From an uncultured bacterium (GTDB lineage: Bacteria; Cyanobacteriota; Vampirovibrionia; Gastranaerophilales; Gastranaerophilaceae), in NCBI GenBank assembly GCA_902475545.1, contig CABRZP010000009.1, forward strand, positions 14,765 through 78,764: a stretch of 64,000 nucleotides of DNA, written 5' to 3'. How positions within the stretch are numbered: the first letter of the stretch is position 1; each line of letters begins with the position of its first letter. Below the pieces are notes generated by a model. That model was not told the DNA's origin and ran no database searches. It was given only the letters and a program-made list of their open reading frames with translations. This document shows positions 16,774-24,482 of this stretch, piece after piece. The translations under genes were made by a program, and so were the position numbers.

Positions 16774-18501
16774 ATGACAAACTTCACACCGGAAAAATGT
16801 AAACAAATAGCATTAGCAAGACTAGATATAGTTCACAAATGGCTTGAATTCAGAAAGCAATTCCAAAACAAACTTCAAGCAGATTATGATTTTGTTAAAT
16901 TGCATAATACCTCAAACTCACATTTATTTGGGATTTTAGGTAAGATTTCCCGTGGTAGTTTACACCGCTGGCTTGCGATGTTAAACGGAACAGAAGATTA
17001 TACAAAACTTTTGCCACAATACAAATACAGTAGCATTGATGGTTACAGAACAGTATTGAACGATAAAGAAATAAAAATATTTATGGGATTGCTATTGCAT
17101 CCGAATAGATTATCAATCGGCAAAGCCATTGCATTAACGAAATACAGATTAAAAGAGCAGGGACAAAGTTTTATTCCAGCAGATATTACATTTAGGCGTT
17201 ACGCAAAATGGTTTAAGGATATTAATTACGACAAATGGATTCTTGCTCGTGACGGAGAGAAAGCACTTTCAGACAAAGTTGAACCCTATATAAAGCGTGA
17301 TGCAAGTTTACTTGAAGTCGGGGATATTCTTGTTGCAGACGGGCATAAATTAGCGTTTCAGGTTATTAATCCGTTTACAGGCAAACCCTGCAGAGCGACA
17401 TTAGTCGGATTTTTGGATTGGAAGGCAACTGCGTTAGTTGGTTATGAAATTATGCTTGAAGAAAATACGCAGTGTATTGCAAGTGCCTTGCGTAATTCGA
17501 TAATTAATCTTGATATGATTCCGAAAGTCGTTTATCAGGATAACGGTAGAGCATTTAGAGCAAAATATTTTACCGATGATAAAGGATTCACTGAATTAGG
17601 ATTTCAGGGATTGTATTCAAAACTGGGTATAGAAACAGTATTTGCAAGACCATATAATGCCAGAGCAAAAGTCATAGAAAGATTTTTTAAAGAATTTCAG
17701 GAAGGTTTTGAAAAATTGCTACCAAGCTATATCGGTTCATCAATAAATAATAAACCTGCATATATGATACGAAATGAAAAATTGCACAAAAGTTTGCACA
17801 ATGAATATATTCCAACAATTAAAGAAACAATAAAAATGATTGATATGTGGTTGAATTTCAAAAATTCTCAACCTTGCCCGAATGCTCCGGATAAAACAGT
17901 GGCTGAAGTTTTAGAAGAACGAAAAAGACAAAATATTGATATAAATACCCTTGACGATTTGATGCTTGCAACCAAAGTTAAAACAATTCAAAGAAACGGA
18001 ATTAGGTTTTTAAATTGCGACTATTTTGATGAAAGGTTATACGGATTTAAGAGCAAAGTTATAATTAAATATAATCTCTTTGACCTGACGAGTATAAAAG
18101 TTTACACACCGAAAGGCGAATATCTATGCACTGCAGAAAGAGTAACCGAAACCCATCCGATGGCAAAATTATTAGGTGATGTAAAAGACTACGAAGATTA
18201 TAAGCAGAAAATTGTCAGACAAAGGCAGTTAAAAAAGAAAACAGTCGATTCTGTTAAAAAATATCTTCAATTTGAGGATATAAAATTACTTGAAACCCAA
18301 GTAGGACAATCTGATTCTCATTTACCCCTTCAATCCCCGTTCAAAACGGATTCAAAAAGAGTTCAAACGCTGTTCAAAAATAATTCAGAAAAATATGAGT
18401 ATTTGATAAAAAACGATCCTAATAATTCTTGGATAACGGAATTTAAAAATACAAAGGAGTACAAGTTGTTATATGAAGAAAATATTTGTGAAAACGACTA
18501 A
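16774..18501 (+). CDS. Mu/TnsB-type DDE transposase (rve-fold integrase)
   Basis: 575 aa, the size of TnsB/MuA-like transposases. The RNase H-like core has the triad in VADGHKL (Asp about 189), YQDNGRAF (Asp about 256) and AKVIERFFKEF (Glu about 302), followed by a beta-barrel-type C-terminal domain and a basic tail. The N-terminal 180 residues are helix-rich, presumably DNA-binding. GAGGT lies 8 nt before the ATG. The next gene begins inside its 3' end, so transposase and ATPase are coupled. I cannot decide between Mu-phage and Tn7-like affiliation. Confidence 0.9.
   Translation: MTNFTPEKCKQIALARLDIVHKWLEFRKQFQNKLQADYDFVKLHNTSNSHLFGILGKISRGSLHRWLAMLNGTEDYTKLLPQYKYSSIDGYRTVLNDKEIKIFMGLLLHPNRLSIGKAIALTKYRLKEQGQSFIPADITFRRYAKWFKDINYDKWILARDGEKALSDKVEPYIKRDASLLEVGDILVADGHKLAFQVINPFTGKPCRATLVGFLDWKATALVGYEIMLEENTQCIASALRNSIINLDMIPKVVYQDNGRAFRAKYFTDDKGFTELGFQGLYSKLGIETVFARPYNARAKVIERFFKEFQEGFEKLLPSYIGSSINNKPAYMIRNEKLHKSLHNEYIPTIKETIKMIDMWLNFKNSQPCPNAPDKTVAEVLEERKRQNIDINTLDDLMLATKVKTIQRNGIRFLNCDYFDERLYGFKSKVIIKYNLFDLTSIKVYTPKGEYLCTAERVTETHPMAKLLGDVKDYEDYKQKIVRQRQLKKKTVDSVKKYLQFEDIKLLETQVGQSDSHLPLQSPFKTDSKRVQTLFKNNSEKYEYLIKNDPNNSWITEFKNTKEYKLLYEENICEND
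18328..18389 (-). repeat. 11-bp phased array 1 (TTTGAAC-type, reverse orientation)
   Basis: On the plus strand the heptamer (G/A/C)TTCAA(A/T), complement of TTTGAAC, starts at 18328, 18339, 18350, 18361 and 18372, with a weaker copy at 18383: exactly 11 bp apart. Because 11 is not a multiple of 3, the periodicity is not a coding repeat. It lies in the 3' part of the transposase gene. Confidence 0.65.
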
Positions 18502-19153
18502 TGTGAAAAACTTTATCGGACTTGTTGAAAATCTGATTAACAAACCTAAAAATATTCCAAAAATGGGTTTGGTTTATGGAGAACCCGGACTAGGAAAATC
18601 ACAAACGGCTTTGTGGCTTGCCTGTAAATATGATGCAATATACTTAAGAGCAACGAATTTAATGACAGGTCGGTGGATTTTGGAAGAGTTAGTCAAAGAA
18701 TTAGACGAAATTCCAAGATTTCTGACTTCGGATAATTTTAATATTGTGGTTAAAAAGCTGAAACAAAATCCGCAGGTCATTTTTATTGATGAAATTGATT
18801 ACCTGATGAACAACTACAAGACTATTGAAACTTTGAGGGATATTCACGATGAAACCGGCTGTCCGATAATTTTTATCGGTATGGGTTTGGCACACAGAAA
18901 ACTCGAAAGATACAAGCACCTATATGACAGATTTTCAGAAATTCTAAAATTTGAAATCTTTGGTGTAAATGATTTATCTCAAATATTCGGACAACTTTCT
19001 GAAATTCCATTTACCCATGATGCCGTTGAATATATACATTCAAAGTTCAACAGGTTTAGGCAAATTGTTCAATTAATAAACCAAATGGAAACATTTGCCA
19101 AAGATAATAATTTAGCGGAAATTACAAAAGAAATTATGGAGCAGATATTATGA
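18473..19153 (+). CDS. AAA+ ATPase, transposition regulator (MuB/TnsC-like)
   Basis: 226 aa with Walker A GEPGLGKS (residues 36-43), Walker B VIFIDEIDYL (Asp106/Glu107) and a sensor-like IIFIGMG. It resembles the compact ATPases that partner DDE transposases, recruiting target DNA and stimulating the transposase. It overlaps the transposase 3' end by 29 nt and the next gene by 4 nt (ATGA), so all are one translation-coupled operon. It is shorter than MuB (312 aa) and E. coli TnsC, near the size of small TnsC proteins. Confidence 0.87.
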   Translation: MKKIFVKTTNVKNFIGLVENLINKPKNIPKMGLVYGEPGLGKSQTALWLACKYDAIYLRATNLMTGRWILEELVKELDEIPRFLTSDNFNIVVKKLKQNPQVIFIDEIDYLMNNYKTIETLRDIHDETGCPIIFIGMGLAHRKLERYKHLYDRFSEILKFEIFGVNDLSQIFGQLSEIPFTHDAVEYIHSKFNRFRQIVQLINQMETFAKDNNLAEITKEIMEQIL

Positions 19154-19704
19154 ATATAGAAAAATTAGCAAAACACCTTAAAGAATTTACCCTTGATGAA
19201 ATCGAAATGATTGCAGAGTGTGATTGTAAAACAGCACTTGAACACCTTTTGAACAGGGGTAAAATAGTTTTTGAACGGGGGTTGTATAAATATCAGGTGG
19301 TAAAGCCAAAGCAGGAATTTATTATTTGCACTAAGCAAGCTACAAATTTTCAGGTTATAACGTTTGATTTTGCCACAAATTATTTTTTAGAAAATTACGC
19401 AAAAAATAATTGCAAATACAGTACTTTTAGAAAATATCGAAGTAGTTTAAAATATCATATTTTACCGTTTTTCAGGGATAAAATGCTAAATTATATAACT
19501 TGTAATGATATTCAAGAATTTTATTGTTTTTGTAAAAGCAGAAATTTCCCGCCAAGAGTTTTGAAAAATACATTGGCACTTTTAAATCAGATGATTAAAT
19601 ATTTTCAGAATCTCGGAATAATTGATAGGACTTGTAATTTTCAAGTACGAAGATTATCCGATAAAACAAATTTTACAGTAGATAGAATTATTATGGAGGT
19701 ATAA
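19150..19704 (+). CDS. HTH plus tyrosine-recombinase core-binding domain, no catalytic domain
   Basis: 184 aa. Residues 1-55 look like a small helix-turn-helix module. Residues about 70-165 (NYFLENYAKNNCKYSTFRKY ... LLNQMIKYFQNLGIID) match the SAM-like core-binding domain that precedes the catalytic domain in phage-type integrases. The catalytic part (R...HxxR...Y) is missing and the frame ends cleanly. It may be a truncated integrase or a dedicated DNA-binding or target-selection protein. Its place as third gene behind transposase and ATPase is where TniQ sits in Tn7-like elements, though I see no TniQ zinc motifs. Confidence 0.7.
   Translation: MNIEKLAKHLKEFTLDEIEMIAECDCKTALEHLLNRGKIVFERGLYKYQVVKPKQEFIICTKQATNFQVITFDFATNYFLENYAKNNCKYSTFRKYRSSLKYHILPFFRDKMLNYITCNDIQEFYCFCKSRNFPPRVLKNTLALLNQMIKYFQNLGIIDRTCNFQVRRLSDKTNFTVDRIIMEV
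19237..19276 (+). repeat. 11-bp phased array 2 (TTTGAAC-type)
   Basis: CTTGAAC at 19237, TTTGAAC at 19248, a degenerate site at 19259 (GTAAAAT) and TTTGAAC at 19270: an 11-bp register inside the coding region of the recombinase-like gene, in the opposite orientation to array 1. Confidence 0.5.
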
Positions 19705-19706
19705 CT

Positions 19707-20126
19707 GTGACAAAATTAGATAAATTAAAACAGGCAGAGCATATGTATGTGTACGATAAACAACCGCTTGATGTGATTGGCACAAAACTCGACCTTTCGC
19801 GCAGGACTTTATTTTATTGGAAAAAGGAATACGAATGGGATAGAAAGAGGTTTGAATTTGAACATACAAAATACCGCTTTAGCGAAGAACTTTTAGAATT
19901 AGCAAGAAAAATGATGAATAAAATTTCTGCAGACATTGATAACAATCAAAAAACTCCACCACCGGAAATTTATTCATTGATAAATATTCTCAAAAACATT
20001 CCTCTTGTAAAACAATATACCGATTCTTTGCAACCAGCGAAACCGCAAAAACAAGAAAACAAAGGCTGTCTATCTCCGGATATTATCCGCCAAATTGAAC
20101 GAGAAATTTTAGGAATGGAAGCTTAG
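19707..20126 (+). CDS. Mu gp27 / DUF1804-like small protein with N-terminal HTH
   Basis: 139 aa starting at GTG with GGAGG 8 nt upstream. The N-terminus (MYVYDKQPLDVIGTKLDLSR, then RTLFYWKKEYEW) is a homeodomain-like helix-turn-helix of the type seen in small terminase subunits and the Mu gp27/DUF1804 family. The C-terminus is a helical, lysine-rich tail ending IIRQIEREILGMEA. No large terminase, portal or capsid gene follows, so if it descends from phage packaging it is an orphan. It is the last gene of the transposition operon. Confidence 0.65.
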   Translation: MTKLDKLKQAEHMYVYDKQPLDVIGTKLDLSRRTLFYWKKEYEWDRKRFEFEHTKYRFSEELLELARKMMNKISADIDNNQKTPPPEIYSLINILKNIPLVKQYTDSLQPAKPQKQENKGCLSPDIIRQIEREILGMEA

Positions 20127-20133
20127 CATCCTA

Positions 20134-21684
20134 TTATTTTATAAAATAATATTTCCCACTTTGTTTATCTGCAATATTATCATATGTTGCTTTAGAAATT
20201 TCTTTAAACTTCCATATTTTCTTAGGTGCGCCTAGCACAGTAGTATATGAATAATAGCCATCATATAGAAAGTACATCTGTTCCTTTATAATTTCATCAT
20301 CAGCAAAACTCTTATTAGTTATAATACACAAAGGTCTATCAGTATAATGAGAGGAATATGCTCCAACAATTATTCCATTAGGAATGCTTTGTCTTACTTG
20401 CACAAAACCTATTCTCTTTTCATTTAATTTGTAAGCACCATTTTGTTTTGGAGTTTTAAATCCAACCATAAAACCTGTCAAATCTCCATCAAGGACATAT
20501 TTTGCTGGGGATTTGGTTAATTGTGCTTTTTTATTTTTTTCATATGTGGAGCTATAATTATAAACTTCTTTTGCCCTATCTGAATATATATTTATATATT
20601 TATTTAAATAATCAATGTAGTTGATATAATAATCTTTATTAGAAATGTTTGAATTTTTTATATACATTATCACTTGTTGTTCAGTAGCATTGTTTGGCAA
20701 TTTACCATAAATTATCAAAGCAGATTTTATATTATCTATTTGCCATTTTCGTAATTCACTAAATTGCTTTATAAAAGTTTGTAAACCATCATAATAAAAT
20801 TTATTAAATGCCATATTGTTTTTGTCATTTTTATATTGTTCATGCGCTTTTTGCATCTTACTAATATCTGCATTCCAAATTTCTTGATTTGTCATTTTAC
20901 TGCGCTTGTATTCTGGTGCAAGCTTTGCAAATGTAGTAGACAAAACTTTTTCTTCTTCATTATATGGTGCATATATAGTATTAGCATTTTGATTAATTAT
21001 TTTACGGTTTTTATCTTTTATCTCCATATTACTGTTAGCATAATAATTTGCTTTTGTTAGGTTATATTTTTGTGTATTTTTTGAATTTATATCAACAACA
21101 GTAATTAATAATTTATTTGCATTTAAAGCTTTAAGACATTCATCCACATTTAAATCAATAGTTGAGACTCCATTTACATCCAGTATTAAACTATTTTCTC
21201 TTATTCCTGCTGTATAAGACGGGGAACCTTTTTCAACATTTGTTATTAAAATCGGCATTTTTAAATCGGATTGACTTTTATATATACCTAATCCAATTCC
21301 TTTTGTTTTATGAAGATATTTAATAACAGTATCATATCCTTGTTCTTTTTGAATATTAACAATTCTTTCTGGGTTATTTCCCCCTTCTGTAATTCCTAAT
21401 TGGACAGTTTCTTTAGAATTTATTTTTTGAATAATCTCTTGCTCAGACAAATTATATACAGATTCTCCATTAATACTTGTTATGTAACAAGGAGCTTTGA
21501 TATGTGCTCTTTCAGCTGGAGAACCAGGCTCTATATCTCTGATTAGAAGAGGCTGATAATTAAATGATTTTATATTAATAGAATCAACGAATTTTACAAC
21601 TTCAATTCCAATTCCACTATTTGCGGCTAAAATATATGTATTGGATAACAATAATAAAAATAATGTTAAAATAAGTTTTTTCAT
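20134..21684 (-). CDS. Secreted protein with two PDZ domains
   Basis: 516 aa from the ATG at 21684, preceded by AGGAG; the frame extends 24 codons upstream without support. A signal peptide (MKKLILTLFLLLLSNTYILA) is followed by two PDZ-like domains (about residues 25-115 with DIEPGSPAERAHI, and 125-210 with NVEKGSPSYTAGI). The C-terminal 300 residues are of unknown fold. No protease catalytic domain is visible. It lies 25 nt downstream of a membrane-protein gene, forming a cargo pair. A short AT palindrome at 20132-20151 at its 3' end may act as a weak convergent terminator. Confidence 0.8.
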   Translation of the reverse strand: MKKLILTLFLLLLSNTYILAANSGIGIEVVKFVDSINIKSFNYQPLLIRDIEPGSPAERAHIKAPCYITSINGESVYNLSEQEIIQKINSKETVQLGITEGGNNPERIVNIQKEQGYDTVIKYLHKTKGIGLGIYKSQSDLKMPILITNVEKGSPSYTAGIRENSLILDVNGVSTIDLNVDECLKALNANKLLITVVDINSKNTQKYNLTKANYYANSNMEIKDKNRKIINQNANTIYAPYNEEEKVLSTTFAKLAPEYKRSKMTNQEIWNADISKMQKAHEQYKNDKNNMAFNKFYYDGLQTFIKQFSELRKWQIDNIKSALIIYGKLPNNATEQQVIMYIKNSNISNKDYYINYIDYLNKYINIYSDRAKEVYNYSSTYEKNKKAQLTKSPAKYVLDGDLTGFMVGFKTPKQNGAYKLNEKRIGFVQVRQSIPNGIIVGAYSSHYTDRPLCIITNKSFADDEIIKEQMYFLYDGYYSYTTVLGAPKKIWKFKEISKATYDNIADKQSGKYYFIK

Positions 21685-21709
21685 ATAATTACTCCTATAA
21701 TTCATATAA

Positions 21710-22435
21710 CTAAGAAAGTTCTTGAACTTGCTTTTCCAGCAAATTTTTTCTATCATTCCAACTAATTTTAAATTTATGATAATTGTCTAATTTTGATAAA
21801 TTTGCTGCGGATTCCAGTTTTAAAGATGCAACATATTCATGTAATTTGCCAATCAAGATTAAGAGAGCTTCTCTATCATTTATGACTTGTTGTTCATATG
21901 GTAAGAGCATATCTGCTGCGTATCCCTGTAATCGTTTTAATTCTAAATCTTTTACGGTTAGCTCGTGATACAAAACTCCTTGAGTTCTCTCTCCAACAAT
22001 ATTATTTAAATTGTATAATTTTAGGTTAAAACTTAAAAACTGTTCTAATAAGTTATTAAATTTGTTATCGAAGAAACTTGTATATTCATCAAAATCAAAT
22101 TCTTTTATTGTATTTATAATTTCCATTGTTAGTTTATAATTTATCCTAAAATTCATATCAGTAATTTCTTTTTTTATAAGAAAATTACCCAAATTCTTAT
22201 CAATAACACATAGTGTAAAATAAATTTCCGCAAAATTGTTATATAGTTTGTTTATAATCTTATTTTTTTCATAAAGAAACAAAATTATTGAAGTCATGCC
22301 TGTTAACACAACTCCGGTAAATACTCCTGTAGAAAGATCATAAAACTTATTATTTTGTTCTGTAGCAAAAATTCCAATTAAAGACAAAATTAATATAATT
22401 ATGCAAGATATAATAATGTATTTTTGTAATCTCAT
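21710..22435 (-). CDS. Two-helix membrane protein with cytoplasmic domain
   Basis: 241 aa. Two N-terminal membrane helices (about residues 6-24 and 37-55) are followed by a soluble helical, coiled-coil-like domain. AAAGGAG precedes the ATG. No family is recognised. The pairing with a secreted PDZ protein directly downstream suggests an envelope-spanning system carried as cargo; a defence role is possible because of the location next to CBASS but is not shown by the sequence. Confidence 0.75.
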   Translation of the reverse strand: MRLQKYIIISCIIILILSLIGIFATEQNNKFYDLSTGVFTGVVLTGMTSIILFLYEKNKIINKLYNNFAEIYFTLCVIDKNLGNFLIKKEITDMNFRINYKLTMEIINTIKEFDFDEYTSFFDNKFNNLLEQFLSFNLKLYNLNNIVGERTQGVLYHELTVKDLELKRLQGYAADMLLPYEQQVINDREALLILIGKLHEYVASLKLESAANLSKLDNYHKFKISWNDRKNLLEKQVQELS

Positions 22436-22525
22436 TTTAGCTCCTTTTTGCTAAGAGTATCACAAATATAGAGCAAAACGAAGATATAAATAATTTCAAA
22501 AAATACTTACTACAAGTTATAATAT

Positions 22526-22759
22526 TTAAAGTCTTTCAATGTACCAATTTGACATTCCAAAATGATTAAAGTTCCAATGGGGTTCAAAATAAAAATTAAA
22601 CTCCAAAGAATTGTCATCTTTAAAGTTCCAAGAATATTTATTTAATTGTGTCTTGCGATAACTTTCAAATGCATCCTGAATTTCTTTTGCAAACTTTTTT
22701 CTAAATTCAGAATACGGAATATCCAACGTCTCTTTAGTTAATTTATTTTTCAAAATCAT
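22526..22759 (-). CDS. Small hypothetical protein
   Basis: 77 aa, aromatic-rich C-terminus (FNFYFEPHWNFNHFGMSNWY). The start is the ATG at 22759 with AGAGGG upstream; a TTG two codons earlier is the alternative. It overlaps the 3' end of the preceding small gene. No domain recognised; phage- or plasmid-like small accessory gene. Confidence 0.6.
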   Translation of the reverse strand: MILKNKLTKETLDIPYSEFRKKFAKEIQDAFESYRKTQLNKYSWNFKDDNSLEFNFYFEPHWNFNHFGMSNWYIERL

Positions 22760-22943
22760 CTTCAAGCCCTCTTATATTATCAAGTTCAATGTTGTAGCGT
22801 TTGCCTGTTTTATCAACGCAAGTTGCAAAATCAACTGTTTTATCAGCAAACCTGTTCTCCCATAAGCAGATTAGCAGCCCAATTTCTTGAGTTTTCAAGT
22901 TCAAAATCTTTGTCCCGTACAACTTGTAATCTTTTTCAACCAT
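22743..22943 (-). CDS. Small hypothetical protein
   Basis: 66 aa, with beta-rich composition. AAAGG stands about 8 nt upstream of the ATG. It sits 3 nt after the previous small gene and overlaps the next, so 23159-22526 reads as a compact three-gene operon of phage-like style. Confidence 0.6.
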   Translation of the reverse strand: MVEKDYKLYGTKILNLKTQEIGLLICLWENRFADKTVDFATCVDKTGKRYNIELDNIRGLEDDFEK

Positions 22944-22946
22944 AGT

Positions 22947-23159
22947 TTAACCTTTCGTTATTGTAATATCAGCGTATATCTCGTCCAGTTTCTCAGGATC
23001 AATCAAAAAATCTTTATCAAATACATATCTTTCGCCATCCGGTGCAACGCAGCCTACAATATTATGTTCACCAAAACAAACTACTCTAAATTCTTCACTA
23101 TCTTTTTCAAACCATCCTTTAAGCTTTTTTAATCTGTACTTTTTGCCGATTTCAATCAT
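22947..23159 (-). CDS. Small hypothetical protein
   Basis: 70 aa, charged, opening MIEIGKKYRLKKLKGWFEKD with SH3-like beta spacing. AAAGGAG 7 nt before the ATG fixes the start. First gene of the three-gene minus-strand group; the region just upstream carries the phased repeat array 3. Confidence 0.62.
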   Translation of the reverse strand: MIEIGKKYRLKKLKGWFEKDSEEFRVVCFGEHNIVGCVAPDGERYVFDKDFLIDPEKLDEIYADITITKG

Positions 23160-23253
23160 ATTCTGCTCCTTTCAAGCTATACCATTCATCGCTCTTTTGT
23201 CGGTAAACATCCAGTATATGTGCCTGAAGTCGTATCATTTGGACATAATAATT

Positions 23254-23304
23254 TTTGAACACGATTTAAACGGCTTTTAAACACCTTTTAAACGGCATTT
23301 AAAT
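23254..23304 (+). repeat. 11-bp phased array 3 (TTTRAAC-type)
   Basis: TTTGAAC at 23254, then TTTAAAC at 23265, 23276 and 23287, and TTTAAAT at 23298: five copies exactly 11 bp apart, the fullest and most regular array. It spans the 3' end of one minus-strand gene and the intergenic space ahead of the next small-gene operon, where a promoter, operator or origin-like site would be expected. Confidence 0.7.
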
Positions 23305-23521
23305 CTTCAACATCTTTTTCGTGGTCTATAAAGAATGCATTCAAAATATCTGCATCATTTCGTAAATGTTTAACAACGGGCGCAAGGTTGTAGCATTCTT
23401 CAATTTCCGGCTGATTTGCTACAAAATAATCTATAACAACGGCAGTGTTATAAATATTCTCCACCAATTTGCTCAATTGCTTAAACTCTTTTGGAGTAAT
23501 ATTCAATCCGACTTTTTCCAT
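23288..23521 (-). CDS. Small hypothetical protein
   Basis: 77 aa. The ATG at 23521 is preceded by GGAGG and is preferred to the ATG 33 nt upstream. The helical sequence (KQLSKLVENIYNTAVVIDYF) has no recognised domain. Its last codons run through phased array 3. Confidence 0.55.
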   Translation of the reverse strand: MEKVGLNITPKEFKQLSKLVENIYNTAVVIDYFVANQPEIEECYNLAPVVKHLRNDADILNAFFIDHEKDVEDLNAV

Positions 23522-23643
23522 ACGTCCTCCATTTATTAAATGCAAGACATACATTACCTAAAAGCACAGTCATATCAATAAAAATGACACAATAAGTTAC
23601 ATGTATTTTCTTAATAATATTTCCTTTAATTGTGTGTTTGTGC

Positions 23644-23649
23644 TATAAT
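23644..23649 (+). promoter_or_regulatory. Extended -10 promoter of the HigB-like gene
   Basis: TGCTATAAT (TG plus TATAAT) with no good -35. The -10 is followed after 6 nt by the ATG, so the mRNA would be leaderless. This fits the absence of a Shine-Dalgarno for this gene. Confidence 0.6.
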
Positions 23650-23655
23650 TAGGGC

Positions 23656-24009
23656 ATGAATAGTCGTTGTGAAGCATTGGAAGTATATTTTTACGTAACA
23701 AATTCCGGAAACGAACCCGTGCGTGAATGGTTAAAAGAACTTCCTAAAGAAGATAAGAAAACTATTGGATATGATATTAAAACCGTCCAATACGGATATC
23801 CCGTCGGAATGCCCTTAACAAGAGCGTTAAAAGGCACAAACTTGGAAGAAGTTCGCTGCAAAATTTCCAATGGAATCGCAAGAATTATTTTCTGTGTTGA
23901 AGATAATACAATAATTTTGCTTCACGCATTTATAAAGAAAACACAGAAAACCCCGCAAAAAGAATTAGATGTTGCAATTAAACGCTATAAAGAGTTATGC
24001 AAAAGATAA
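23656..24009 (+). CDS. RelE/HigB-type toxin (phage Gp49-like)
   Basis: 117 aa, typical size. The fold marks are VREWLKELPKEDKKTIGYDI, LKGTNLEEVRCKISNGIARI and ILLHAFIKKTQKTP followed by a lysine-rich helix, as in the Gp49-like HigB toxins that cleave mRNA on the ribosome. It is convergent with, and overlaps by 15 nt, an XRE antitoxin-like gene, instead of the usual tandem order. Confidence 0.85.
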   Translation: MNSRCEALEVYFYVTNSGNEPVREWLKELPKEDKKTIGYDIKTVQYGYPVGMPLTRALKGTNLEEVRCKISNGIARIIFCVEDNTIILLHAFIKKTQKTPQKELDVAIKRYKELCKR

Positions 24010-24279
24010 AACTATGCGTTTACCCAAATATTTTGCAACTTTTTCAATGGTATTCAAAGTAATAGAAGTATTTTCAGGATCTAAAATACGACAAATAGCA
24101 GTTCTTGAAGTTGCAAGTTCTTTTGCAAGACGGTTTACAGAAATATTATCTGCAAGCATTTTTTGCTCCAATGCATAAGCAATAACTCTTTTTATTGCAA
24201 CAGCCTCTGATTCCTGAAGAATATTTTCTTCTTCAAGAAAACTGTCAAAACTAGAACCTATGTGCTTTTTATCCATCAT
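23995..24279 (-). CDS. XRE-family antitoxin (HigA-like)
   Basis: 94 aa. The C-terminal half is a Cro/CI helix-turn-helix (ISVNRLAKELATSRTAICRI, then LNTIEKVAKYLGKR) of the HigA/XRE type; the N-terminal part would contact the toxin. AAGGA precedes the start (ATGATG; either Met). It is encoded tail-to-tail with the toxin and has its own promoter covered by a palindrome, so it can be made and autoregulated independently of the toxin. Confidence 0.83.
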   Translation of the reverse strand: MMDKKHIGSSFDSFLEEENILQESEAVAIKRVIAYALEQKMLADNISVNRLAKELATSRTAICRILDPENTSITLNTIEKVAKYLGKRIVLSFA

Positions 24280-24316
24280 TTAGTTATCCTTTATAATTCA
24301 GATTATCTTCTATTTA

Positions 24317-24346
24317 TATTGTACCAAAAATAGTACAATATTTCAA
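24317..24346 (-). promoter_or_regulatory. Antitoxin promoter with overlapping operator
   Basis: Minus strand: TTGAAA (plus-strand 24341-24346), exactly 17 nt, TACAAT (24318-24323). A perfect inverted repeat TATTGTAC / GTACAATA (24317-24324 and 24333-24340) covers the -10 and spacer, as expected for an autoregulating HTH antitoxin. Confidence 0.75.
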
Positions 24347-24482
24347 GTGGGTAATTTTATTTTCAAAATTTTATTAACAATGATGAATTATTATGATTAT
24401 ACATAATATTTTTATTAAAATATGTTTAATTTTGTAGTAATATAATTGCAATAAATTTATATCAAAAAGGGGTATTGCTCAA

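Noticed and set aside
16774..20126. A CRISPR-associated transposon
   Set aside because: Tn7-like genes beside tRNA-Leu recall type V-K or I-B CAST elements, but there is no Cas gene, no CRISPR array and no recognisable TniQ zinc motifs in the element.
23254..23304. A CRISPR array
   Set aside because: The 11-bp units are contiguous without spacers; this is a phased site array.
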